A stretch of 64,000 nt of DNA. Source: an uncultured Lachnospiraceae bacterium. GTDB lineage: Bacteria > Bacillota > Clostridia > Lachnospirales > Lachnospiraceae. The notes below the pieces were generated by a model, which was not told the origin of the DNA, searched no databases, and saw only the letters and a program-made list of their open reading frames with translations. Both the position numbers and the translations under genes were made by a program. Location of the stretch: positions 1 through 64,000 of the forward strand of contig CALWLS010000004.1 of NCBI GenBank assembly GCA_944381575.1, in the 5' to 3' direction. How positions within the stretch are numbered: the first letter of the stretch is position 1; each line of letters starts with the position of its first letter. Positions 33,630 to 41,229 of the stretch are shown here, in pieces.

Positions 33630-34655
33630 TTATACTGTCTTTTCCTGATCCTGATCAGGCTCCAGCTCAAAGCTCTCCCATTCATCATGTATAATCTGTG
33701 TTCCCTCATTTTCAAAGCTGAAGGGGATATACAGCATATCCTTCATGGCCTCCATCACCGCAGCCCTTTTCTCAGGCTCCGCGTAAAATACCATAAAGCC
33801 TCCGCCGCCCGCTCCAAGCAGCTTTCCGCCGAGGGCTCCGGCCTTTATGCCCTTTTCATACATTATATCTATGCTGTCGGTGGATATGCCTCCGGATATA
33901 CCTCTCTTGAGCTTCCAGGTATGGTCTAAAAGCCTGCCGAAATCCCCCAGGTCCTTTTTATCGTCATACAGTATATCCGCTGCCTCATATACCAGGGAGG
34001 TCATTTCCTTAAGCTCTGCGGTCTTGTCGGCAATGGACTTCTGGGTGTTTTTCTGTATGTCCGAGGAATACCTGGACATACCGGTGAAAAACATGAGCAG
34101 CCTGTCGTTTAAGGCCTGTTTTCTTTCCTCATCCACTGATACCGGCTTTACCCTGTATCCGTTTGCCCCAAACTCTATCAGGTTCATCCCGCCAAAGGCC
34201 GCGGCGATCTGGTCCTGGATGCCGCCGCTCTCGGCGCACATCACCCTCTCAAGGTATATGGCTTCATCCGCAAGCTGTCTCTTTGAGAGCTTTTTACCCT
34301 TAAGTCCGCTGAAGGCGTTGAGCATGCCTACGGCAAAGGATGAGGATGTCCCAAGTCCGGACCTTGCCGGAAGGTCCGCATCGTAGGTCAGCCTGAGCTC
34401 ATGCATGTCCTTTAAAAGCATGGCGTTCCTTACCGCCGGATGCATTATCTCCTCAGTGGATCTGACCCTCTCTATCTTGGAATAGATTATCTCATTCCTG
34501 TATTCAAAAAACCTCGGCAGATGCCTTACACTGACGTAGCAATACTTGTCAAAAGTCGTCGACAGCACTGCCCCTCCGTTTTCCTTAAAATATTCCTCAA
34601 AGTCCGTACCGCCGCCGAAAAACGACATGCGGAACGGCGTTCTCGTTATGATCAT
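33630..34655 (-). CDS. GHMP family sugar kinase, heptose-7-phosphate kinase-like
   Basis: ATP-dependent small-molecule kinase resembling HddA (D-glycero-alpha-D-manno-heptose-7-phosphate 1-kinase). Motif 1 MIITRTPFRMSFFGGGTDF is at the N-terminus, motif 2 ARSGLGTSSSFAVGMLNA near residue 98, and motif 3 GALGGKLLGAGGGGFMVFY near 285. About 341 residues. The ATG at 34653-34655 follows CGGAG by 7 bases; the longer open frame lacks a ribosome binding site. Other heptose genes (gmhA, gmhB, hddC) are not in the window, so the exact substrate is uncertain. Confidence 0.87.
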   Translation of the reverse strand: MIITRTPFRMSFFGGGTDFEEYFKENGGAVLSTTFDKYCYVSVRHLPRFFEYRNEIIYSKIERVRSTEEIMHPAVRNAMLLKDMHELRLTYDADLPARSGLGTSSSFAVGMLNAFSGLKGKKLSKRQLADEAIYLERVMCAESGGIQDQIAAAFGGMNLIEFGANGYRVKPVSVDEERKQALNDRLLMFFTGMSRYSSDIQKNTQKSIADKTAELKEMTSLVYEAADILYDDKKDLGDFGRLLDHTWKLKRGISGGISTDSIDIMYEKGIKAGALGGKLLGAGGGGFMVFYAEPEKRAAVMEAMKDMLYIPFSFENEGTQIIHDEWESFELEPDQDQEKTV

Positions 34656-34683
34656 CTGAAAACTCCGATATATAAAAATGATC

Positions 34684-34706
34684 AGCCGGCCATCAAACGA
34701 CCGGCT
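34684..34706 (-). other. GC hairpin followed by T-run in the GHMP kinase leader
   Basis: AGCCGG and CCGGCT are separated by 11 bases; on the minus strand ATCATTTTTA follows. It lies between a plausible -10 and the start codon, so it may be a leader attenuator rather than a gene-end terminator. Confidence 0.35.
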
Positions 34707-34757
34707 ATCCATATTTTACACTATAGCAGGCCATTATTCAATTAAATGCACTTACCG

Positions 34758-34786
34758 TTGACATCAAAAATTAAATTTGGTATAAT
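34758..34786 (+). promoter_or_regulatory. Consensus sigma-A promoter of reverse rubrerythrin
   Basis: Perfect TTGACA (34758-34763), 17-base spacer, perfect TATAAT (34781-34786). Transcription would start about 55 bases before the ATG. The -10 region contains one good PerR-like half site (TATAAT) but the other half is poor. Confidence 0.9.
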
Positions 34787-34850
34787 TCTAAATATCAAGA
34801 ATGAAATCTAATTCATTTACATAATATTCCATTAAGGAGGAAAACTGACA

Positions 34851-35393
34851 ATGAAGACTTGGGTATGTACTGTATGCGGATATGTTTATGAGGGAGCTAC
34901 GCCTCCTGAGCAGTGTCCTGTATGTAAGGCTCCTGCAGAGAAGTTCAAGGAGCAGACAGGTGAGATGACATGGGCTTCCGAGCACGAGATCGGCGTTGCA
35001 AAGGGAGTTTCAGAGGACATCATCGCTGACCTTCGCGACAACTTCAACGGAGAGTGCACAGAGGTAGGTATGTATCTTGCAATGTCAAGAGCAGCTTACA
35101 GAGAGGGATATCCTGAGATTGGCGACTACTACAAGGTAGCAGCTTACGAGGAGGCAGAGCACGCAGCTAAGTTTGCAGAGCTTCTCGGCGAGGTAGTTTC
35201 ACCTTCAACAAAGGCTAACCTTGAGGCAAGAGTTGCAGCTGAGCACGGCGCTACAGAGGGTAAGACAGATCTTGCAAAGAGAGCTAAGGCAGCTAACCTT
35301 GACGCTATCCACGACACTGTTCACGAGATGGCAAGGGATGAGGCAAGACACGGTAAGGCATTTGCAGGTCTCCTTAAGAGATATTTCGGCTGA
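34851..35393 (+). CDS. Reverse rubrerythrin (rubredoxin domain first)
   Basis: Non-haem diiron peroxidase/oxygen reductase with the rubredoxin domain at the N-terminus (C6, C9, C22, C25) and a ferritin-like four-helix domain after it (E68, E71, EEAEH near 100-104, ARDEARHG near 161-168). This order is opposite to classical rubrerythrin and matches clostridial reverse rubrerythrins, which scavenge peroxide and oxygen with NADH-derived electrons. 180 residues. AAGGAGG precedes the ATG. The strong promoter and strongly biased codons suggest high expression. Confidence 0.94.
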   Translation: MKTWVCTVCGYVYEGATPPEQCPVCKAPAEKFKEQTGEMTWASEHEIGVAKGVSEDIIADLRDNFNGECTEVGMYLAMSRAAYREGYPEIGDYYKVAAYEEAEHAAKFAELLGEVVSPSTKANLEARVAAEHGATEGKTDLAKRAKAANLDAIHDTVHEMARDEARHGKAFAGLLKRYFG

Positions 35394-35451
35394 TCTTTAA
35401 CGGGTCAGACGCCTGCAGCTCCAATCGTATCAATAAAAAGTAATTAATATA

Positions 35452-35486
35452 CAGCGCAAAAGGCATGTACCTTTTGCGCTGTTTTT
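35452..35486 (+). terminator. Rho-independent terminator of reverse rubrerythrin
   Basis: CAGCGCAAAAGG, loop CATGTA, CCTTTTGCGCTG forms a perfect 12-bp stem followed by TTTTT. Confidence 0.93.
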
Positions 35487-35561
35487 ATCTGTGTCTCGGC
35501 AATATTTAATATACTTCGGGCATGCTCGCCTGCCTTAAACGCTCATTGATGCTGCCGGAAT

Positions 35562-36215
35562 TTAATAATTGATCCCGCTTATCATCAGCTTGCCATCCCT
35601 GACTCCAAATATAATATTGGCGCTTCCCCCGTCTGAAAGCACGAAGCCGGCTTCGCTCGGCTTAAGATCGCCTGTATCCGCTGAAAGCACCGAATCCGTA
35701 AGCTCATCTGTAAATATCAGCTCTTCTCCAAGAGAGAGGAACTCCTCCTTACTTTCCACACCTCCTCCGGCGGCGCCCACATAAACAGGGAAGCCCATGA
35801 GTCCGGCAAGCTCCTCCATATCTTTAGCCGAGACCGCCGCTTTTATAAGTTTTGCAAACTCAGCCGCCGCCTGGCTGTCCACTTCAAAATTATCGGCATA
35901 TCCTTTCGTTCCTGCGTCCAGCTCAATCACTGATGTTTCATTTTCATATTCTGTTTTAGCTTCTCTTTCTAAAGCCTCCTCATCCCCTGTTCCTGTTTCC
36001 GTTTTCGACGCTTCCTCACCGGTCTGCCCGATATCTTCTCCGTCTCCCTGCACGGCAGTGCTCACCTCAGCCTCTGTGAGACCCTCATTTGTGCTTATCT
36101 CTATCACCCCGGCAGTGCTTTCCGACTGCTCTGCCTCAGGCCCCGTATTGCCGCTGCATCCTGCCATAGCAAGTACTGCCGACGCGCATACAGCCAGTAT
36201 ATATGATCTTTTCAT
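35562..36215 (-). CDS. Hypothetical lipoprotein
   Basis: 217-residue exported lipoprotein of unknown function. The lipobox LAMAGC places the lipidated cysteine at C20. A Glu/Thr-rich linker (residues 25-105) precedes a folded domain of about 110 residues containing DSQAAAEFAKLIKAAVSAKDMEELAGLMGFPVYV, repeatedly found in small clostridial lipoproteins. It is the last gene of the run starting at the ECF sigma factor, 119 bases after the cell-wall-binding protein, and so may belong to that regulon. Confidence 0.75.
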   Translation of the reverse strand: MKRSYILAVCASAVLAMAGCSGNTGPEAEQSESTAGVIEISTNEGLTEAEVSTAVQGDGEDIGQTGEEASKTETGTGDEEALEREAKTEYENETSVIELDAGTKGYADNFEVDSQAAAEFAKLIKAAVSAKDMEELAGLMGFPVYVGAAGGGVESKEEFLSLGEELIFTDELTDSVLSADTGDLKPSEAGFVLSDGGSANIIFGVRDGKLMISGINY

Positions 36216-36334
36216 AAGCTTCCTCCGATAATCTTTAATATTTAACAGTGACTGAGCTCCCAGTATTATTCATGAGTCCGCCCGTCACAAATGCTTTATT
36301 TCAAAATATATATCCGCTCCTTGGTCAGGCCTCC

Positions 36335-36937
36335 TTACCTGATGGCTCCCGTCTCGTCCGGCATGAACAGTCTTGGCTCAGTCAGCATGCTTCCGTCCTG
36401 CTGCATATAGTATGTGCTTCCATTCACCTGTATGAAGCCTCTCTGCATCACTCCTGTTTCCGGATCCATATAATACCATTCTCCCTTATCCTGCAGCCAT
36501 CCCTTTACCTTACTGCCGTTTTCGTCATAATATGCCCATACAGCAGACGTACTTCCCGCTTCGCCCTCCAGCAGAGTCCATCCTTCCATGTAATCCGAAT
36601 ATATCAAAGAGGCTGTTGACTGCGGCGGAAGGCTTGCCGTAACTATAGGGCTTATCACCGCACTTATCATTTCTCCCTCGCTTATGGCCTCAGGCGGAGC
36701 TTCCTCCCTGCTTTCCCAGTCTATTATGTCCGTATCACCTGAGATGAGTATGACAAATTCGCCCTTATATGTCCCCTCCATCTGATTATCTACCGTGACT
36801 GTACTATCTGTCCTTCCTATCACCGTTCCGCGTATCTTGACCGGTTCAGGCTGTACATTTGTCATGGCTGATGCCTCAGGTGCAAGGGAAAGCGAGATCA
36901 TAAGCGCTGACAGTGCCGTAAATACTTTTTTGTTCAT
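36335..36937 (-). CDS. Secreted protein with cell-wall-binding repeats
   Basis: 200 residues with a signal peptide (residues 1-24, cleavage after ASA). Residues 30-120 form a small beta-rich domain beginning IRGTVIGRTDSTVTVDN. Residues 135-190 carry choline/cell-wall-binding type repeats: WAYYDENGSKVKGWLQ, KGEWYYMDPETGVMQRGF, NGSTYYMQQDGSM. AAAGGAG precedes the ATG and it lies 24 bases after the anti-sigma gene, so it is probably in the sigma operon. Confidence 0.8.
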   Translation of the reverse strand: MNKKVFTALSALMISLSLAPEASAMTNVQPEPVKIRGTVIGRTDSTVTVDNQMEGTYKGEFVILISGDTDIIDWESREEAPPEAISEGEMISAVISPIVTASLPPQSTASLIYSDYMEGWTLLEGEAGSTSAVWAYYDENGSKVKGWLQDKGEWYYMDPETGVMQRGFIQVNGSTYYMQQDGSMLTEPRLFMPDETGAIR

Positions 36938-36961
36938 GTTTGTTTATCTCCTTTATAATTT

Positions 36962-38254
36962 TTATTTCATTTCTCCACGTGCCGGCTGAAAGCTTACCGT
37001 CAGTATGTCCTTCATCCGGTGCATTGACGCCGCTAAGCCTCCCGATCTCCATGAAATATTTTTACTTCCTCCCTCTGAGATCTCTCCATGGGTCACAGGA
37101 GACGATCCCATAAGATCGCTTATCAGCTCCTCCCATTTTGCGGCCTCGCTGTCCGTGACCTCCCTTTCTCCGTTCACTATCCATATTGACACGGCGTCCA
37201 CAGTATCTTTGCTTAAGGAAGTAAACAGCCTGCAGTCCTCGCCGCAGATCTCGACATTATATATCCTGCCTATATAAAAGCTCCCGTCCTCGGTCCAATT
37301 TTCCTCTCCGCCGCCAAGGAGCCCCGCCGTCTCGTCATCGCTCATGCCCAACAATGCCGTTATTTCACCAAGATCAGCCGTATATACGTTTTTTCCCTCT
37401 TTATCCTTACTGATGACAAATTCCTGTCCGCCTTCGCTTCCGGGAGCTATCTCATACGGCTCAAAGACTATCACCGGATCTCCGTCAGGACTTATATAAA
37501 ACTCCGTGTCGCTGTTTATGCCGCCGAAATCTTCAAAATAAACTGCTCCTGCCTTCATGTTTTCTTCCATCTGTTTTCTTATCTCAGTATCAGCCTTTTC
37601 CTTATAATCACTGCCGAGGATTTCTTCAAGTGTGATGCGGCTTCCATCCTGCAGATCGAAATTATAATATCTTACCTCGTTATGAGCGCTGTTCCAGTTT
37701 TCCGACCCCATGACAGCCAGTGAAAGGTATTCTTCAGACTGATATTTCACCTCATACCACACTCTTATCTGTATGTCATGAGCCTCCCATTCTTCTTTAG
37801 TCCCTCCCGTAGCCAGAAATGCTTTTTTGTATTCTTCCGCCCTTTTAACAGCCTCTTTGGCGTAGCCTTCACAGATATCAAGTATCTCCTGGTTCACCTT
37901 TTCAGCTTCTGTTCCAAAATCCTCTGAAATAGCCTCTATACCGGGTATCTCCACCGAAATACTCATATCCTTTGTTTCGGTTTCATATGACCTGAAGGTG
38001 AGCACCCTTGCGACCATTCCTATGACCGGTATCCTTCCGGCCGCCTGCGCAAAGGTCATGCTCATATTCAGAGACGCCGTAAAAAGTATCATCACCGCTG
38101 CCGCTGCCGCTGACATCCTCCTTAAAGCCTTCATAAGAGCAAGCCTTTTTCTGTGCTTTATAGATTTTTCGATCTCACGCATGATCCTTTCTGACAGTTC
38201 CTCAGGTATGACCGTTTCATCATATATTTTCTTTGCTTTTTCTAATGCATTCAT
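36962..38254 (-). CDS. RsiV-like anti-sigma factor with extra C-terminal domain
   Basis: Membrane anti-sigma factor for the adjacent ECF sigma. The N-terminal 40 residues are the cytosolic sigma-binding part, a single helix spans about 46-66, and the outside part contains the RsiV/DUF3298 region (VNQEILDICEGYAKEAVKRAEEYKK, then YYNFDLQDGSRITLEEIL and TEFYISPDGDPVIVFEPYEIAPGSEG). RsiV proteins are near 285 residues; this one has about 140 more after residue 290 without a family I recognise. The start overlaps the sigma stop (ATGA). Confidence 0.85.
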   Translation of the reverse strand: MNALEKAKKIYDETVIPEELSERIMREIEKSIKHRKRLALMKALRRMSAAAAAVMILFTASLNMSMTFAQAAGRIPVIGMVARVLTFRSYETETKDMSISVEIPGIEAISEDFGTEAEKVNQEILDICEGYAKEAVKRAEEYKKAFLATGGTKEEWEAHDIQIRVWYEVKYQSEEYLSLAVMGSENWNSAHNEVRYYNFDLQDGSRITLEEILGSDYKEKADTEIRKQMEENMKAGAVYFEDFGGINSDTEFYISPDGDPVIVFEPYEIAPGSEGGQEFVISKDKEGKNVYTADLGEITALLGMSDDETAGLLGGGEENWTEDGSFYIGRIYNVEICGEDCRLFTSLSKDTVDAVSIWIVNGEREVTDSEAAKWEELISDLMGSSPVTHGEISEGGSKNISWRSGGLAASMHRMKDILTVSFQPARGEMK

Positions 38255-38739
38255 AGCTCATCCTCCGGAATGATCGCCTTCAGCTGTTTAAGCCCCCTAT
38301 AGAGCTTAGCCTTTACCGTATTGAGATTCATATCCATGATCTCTGCTGTCTCAGTCAGTGAAAGTTCCTCAAAAAACCTAAGCTTTATTATCGTCTTAGT
38401 CTCAGTATCAAGACAGTCAAGATAGTTTCCGAGATCCGCCGACGGCTCGAAGCCTTTTTCCTCATAGGGTACCTCGCCCATATCGTCTACATTTCCTGCC
38501 GACCTCGCACGTTCCTTTAAAAGCATCAGACATTCGTTTATCAATATACGGTAAAACCAGCTTTTCACCGCCTTTTCGCTCCTTAGCTCCGCATAGTGGC
38601 CGAGAGCCCGGCTCACCGCATTCTGTACGGCGTCCAGAGCATCTTCCCTGTTGTCGAGATAGCTGTATGCCAGGCGGTAAAAGCTATCCTGTCCCGTAAG
38701 TATCAGGTCCACCAGTATATCGTATATTCCCTGTTTCAT
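38251..38739 (-). CDS. ECF RNA polymerase sigma factor, SigV-like
   Basis: Extracytoplasmic-function sigma factor of 162 residues. Region 2 (FYRLAYSYLDNREDALDAVQNAVSRAL) and region 4 (LDTETKTIIKLRFFEELSLTETAEIMDMNLNTVKAKLYRGLKQLK) are both clear. It is the first gene of an operon with its RsiV-like anti-sigma and two exported proteins, the layout of envelope-stress (lysozyme-type) regulons. A TGCAAC element and a TTCAGG palindrome lie upstream and may mark an autoregulated promoter. Confidence 0.93.
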   Translation of the reverse strand: MKQGIYDILVDLILTGQDSFYRLAYSYLDNREDALDAVQNAVSRALGHYAELRSEKAVKSWFYRILINECLMLLKERARSAGNVDDMGEVPYEEKGFEPSADLGNYLDCLDTETKTIIKLRFFEELSLTETAEIMDMNLNTVKAKLYRGLKQLKAIIPEDEL

Positions 38740-38783
38740 GCTAAAATCCTCTGAATGTACATTCTCTTTTATATATTAAGATG

Positions 38784-38818
38784 TTCAGGCAGCCTGAAAA
38801 GTTGCAGTTTCCTGAAAA
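38784..38818 (-). promoter_or_regulatory. Candidate ECF promoter with TTCAGG palindrome
   Basis: On the minus strand TTTTCAGG is followed by TGCAAC (38801-38806, ECF-like -35), then TTCAGG-CTG-CCTGAA (38784-38798), a perfect 15-base inverted repeat, and CATC after a 17-base spacer as a possible -10. Assignment is by resemblance to ECF -35 elements and position before a sigma gene. Confidence 0.38.
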
Positions 38819-38833
38819 TTCTATCATAAGACA

Positions 38834-38883
38834 TAAAAAGCGGATACAGACATATGGATATATATCCCATATACCTGATCCGC
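38834..38883 (-). terminator. Rho-independent terminator of the trigger-factor-like gene
   Basis: The minus strand has GCGGAT...ATATGG paired with CCATAT...ATCCGC, then TTTTTAT. A second perfect hairpin (GCAGGAC, loop GAA, GTCCTGC) lies just upstream at 38896-38912. Confidence 0.8.
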
Positions 38884-38937
38884 ATTTTCATTGCCGCAGG
38901 ACTTCGTCCTGCAATATTGATATTTTGAACGATAACT

Positions 38938-40296
38938 TTACTCTGCTTCTGTTTCCTCTGAAACGACTGACTCTATCTCAGACTCAGCTTCCTCAGCTTC
39001 AGACTCGGCCGAAGCCTCTGATTCAGCTGCATTCTCATCATCTGCTGCTTCTTCAGCCTCAGTTTCCGCCATATCTCCAGCAGCTTCAGCCTCTAAACTG
39101 TCAACATATGTAACAGTGCCGTTATCCACTATGGCCTGTCCCGCAAGGTACCATACCACTGCCGTCTGCTTTTCATCCTCAGAGGCCATGGCATCAAGCT
39201 CCTCTTCTGTATATCCGAATTCCTCAAGATAACTGTTAAGCGTATCCTCGTTGTACTCAAGGCCCTCAGCCTCGCATACTGCGTACCTTAACATAACGTC
39301 CTTTGCAGCTTCCGCTGCCTGATCCCTGAGGTCAGCCCTGAATGTGTCGTAATCCGTGCCCAGCATGTACAGATAATAAGCAAGATTAAGCCCCTGATAC
39401 TGGAGGTTGCTGTCATAGTTTGTAAGGGCCACATCCAGCTGCCAGTCGATATTTTCCTCAGAAGGCTCAAGAGAGCTTGCCTCAACGGCTGCAGCTATGG
39501 CGCTGTTATAGAGTCCGCTCTTAAAGTTAAGCTCAGCGTTCCTCTGTAAAAACTCCCTTATCTGCTGCCTGTAGCTCTCGGCGGTGACAGTATCTGTGCC
39601 TGCTATCAGTTTTGCCGCCTCGTCGTCGAATTCATCTATGGTAAGTGTCCTTGATATGTTGTTGATATTTACGGTAAACTGTACGTCCTTGCCGTTCAGC
39701 TCCTCGTTCCCGTAGTCCTCAGGGAACTTAAGGTCCAGTACAACTGTCTCTCCGTACTTGGCGCCTATAAGCCCGTCCTCAAATCCGTCGATAAACCTTC
39801 CCGAGCCTATGGTAAGATCAAAGTTATCGGCAGATCCGCCTTCAAATTCCTCGCCGTCTATCGTTCCGACATAACTTATGTTTACGGTATCTCCGCTTCT
39901 TACCTCGTCATCATTTGCGTCTATCGGAGTATTAGGGAGTATGGAACCTGAAAGATAGGACTCCACATCGGCGTCCGTTACCTCCACCTGCTTTTCAGCT
40001 TCAAAGGAAAGCCCCTTATAAGTAAGGCTGTTGACTTTACCGAGATCCTCCGGCTTGCTCGGCGATATGGCAGATATCTTTTCCTGATCCGCCTCTACCT
40101 GCGCCATCTCATCATCCTGGGAGTCTGCATCCTCCTGGCTTTCATCCCCCTCTGTTTCCGTCTGGCTTTCATCCCCGTCAGCTTCAGACGATGACTCTAC
40201 AGCTGTCTCTTCCTTAGATGAGCATCCGCCCATAAAAGCCGAAGCAGCTATGACCGCCGCTGCCGCAGGTATTGCAAGCCTTCTGAACTTAACCAT
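38938..40296 (-). CDS. Exported trigger-factor-like lipoprotein peptidyl-prolyl isomerase
   Basis: 452-residue lipoprotein with lipobox FMGGC (C25). An acidic linker is followed by an FKBP-type isomerase domain at about 135-215 (GDTVNISYVGTIDGEEFEGG and FIDGFEDGLIGAKYGE) and a helical trigger-factor C-terminal domain (DEFDDEAAKLIAG to about 400). The last 50 residues are almost all Glu/Ala/Ser. It lacks the ribosome-binding N-domain, so it probably folds proteins outside the membrane. The in-frame TTG six codons upstream lies within GGAGG, so I start at ATG 40294-40296. It follows lepB by 57 bases. Confidence 0.88.
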   Translation of the reverse strand: MVKFRRLAIPAAAAVIAASAFMGGCSSKEETAVESSSEADGDESQTETEGDESQEDADSQDDEMAQVEADQEKISAISPSKPEDLGKVNSLTYKGLSFEAEKQVEVTDADVESYLSGSILPNTPIDANDDEVRSGDTVNISYVGTIDGEEFEGGSADNFDLTIGSGRFIDGFEDGLIGAKYGETVVLDLKFPEDYGNEELNGKDVQFTVNINNISRTLTIDEFDDEAAKLIAGTDTVTAESYRQQIREFLQRNAELNFKSGLYNSAIAAAVEASSLEPSEENIDWQLDVALTNYDSNLQYQGLNLAYYLYMLGTDYDTFRADLRDQAAEAAKDVMLRYAVCEAEGLEYNEDTLNSYLEEFGYTEEELDAMASEDEKQTAVVWYLAGQAIVDNGTVTYVDSLEAEAAGDMAETEAEEAADDENAAESEASAESEAEEAESEIESVVSEETEAE

Positions 40297-40353
40297 ATTT
40301 ATCTTAACCTCCAAATTATTAACACAGTTCCGCTAAAATTTATTTCAGTACCT

Positions 40354-41118
40354 TCAGTTTATAAATGACGGATCAGGGAAATACCTGAACAGCACTTTGG
40401 CAACCAGTTTATCCTCACCTATGTACGGATCCTCCCAGTATCTTGCGTCAAGGGAGTTATTTCTGTTGTCTCCAAGGAAGAAGTAACATCCCTCAGGTAC
40501 TTCAAATTCCATGTCGCCGGTATACAGCATGGCTTCCTTCAGATAGCTTTCCTCAAGCTTTTCACCATTCACATAGACTGCTGCCGTCGCAAGCTCAGCG
40601 TCATCGCCCATGCTTTCATTAAGTCCCGGCACTGAGCTGTCCAGATCCCCCTGTCTGACGGAACCCTCCTGTTTTATCTCTATCTTATCTCCCGGAAGGC
40701 CTATGGTCCTTTTAAGATAGTATAAGGTCTCAGGCCTCTTTATCTCACTCTCGCAGAAAGGACATATATCCGGAGCTTCTCCCTCTCCTTCGGCCATCCT
40801 GCAGTGAGGACATATCCAGCCGTATTTAAATATGACCACGTCGCCTCTTTCAGGCTCGCCGAATACATATGAGAGCCTCGAGCCTATGACCCTGTCTCCC
40901 TGCATGATGGTATCCTCCATGGATCCGGTAGGGACCTTGGAATTGGCTATTATAAATGTATTGAGCAGCAGGGCAGCTACTATAGCCGCAGCAAATACGG
41001 CAACCCAGCTTAAAAGTTCGCTTATGGCAGAATGCTTCGTTTCCTTTTTGCTATCCTGTCCGTCTCCCTGCCCTGAAAAGCCTTCATTTCCAATCGGATT
41101 TTTTATATCTCCATTCAT
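40354..41118 (-). CDS. lepB: Signal peptidase I with zinc-ribbon-like insertion
   Basis: Membrane-bound S26A peptidase that removes signal peptides outside the cell. A cytosolic tail and one helix (LLSWVAVFAAAIVAALLLNTF) precede catalytic S66 (SKVPTGSMEDTI); the general base is K136 (YLKRTIGLPGD). Between the GDVVIFKY and YLKRTIG boxes is an insertion of about 31 residues with two CxxC pairs (CPHC at 103-106, CPFC at 119-122). Late GDNRNNSLDARYW is intact. Start choice is uncertain: ATG 41116-41118, TTG 41122-41124 (best spaced from GGGAG) or GTG 41149-41151. Confidence 0.93.
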   Translation of the reverse strand: MNGDIKNPIGNEGFSGQGDGQDSKKETKHSAISELLSWVAVFAAAIVAALLLNTFIIANSKVPTGSMEDTIMQGDRVIGSRLSYVFGEPERGDVVIFKYGWICPHCRMAEGEGEAPDICPFCESEIKRPETLYYLKRTIGLPGDKIEIKQEGSVRQGDLDSSVPGLNESMGDDAELATAAVYVNGEKLEESYLKEAMLYTGDMEFEVPEGCYFFLGDNRNNSLDARYWEDPYIGEDKLVAKVLFRYFPDPSFIN

Positions 41119-41172
41119 CTGCAAGAATGTTCTCCCGTTTATATTATTCACTTAAACATTAAAACAAGGGCT

Positions 41173-41181
41173 ATTATATCA
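41173..41181 (-). promoter_or_regulatory. Candidate extended -10 promoter of lepB
   Basis: The minus strand reads TGATATAAT, about 55 bases before the lepB ATG. The -35 region is not consensus. Confidence 0.45.
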
Positions 41182-41229
41182 CTTAAGGCACCGCGTTTTT
41201 GTGAAAAATCTGTGTTGATTCAGTCAGCA

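Noticed and set aside
34764..34800. PerR box overlapping the reverse rubrerythrin promoter
   Set aside because: Only one half site matches; the other matches about 3 of 7 bases, so I do not call it.
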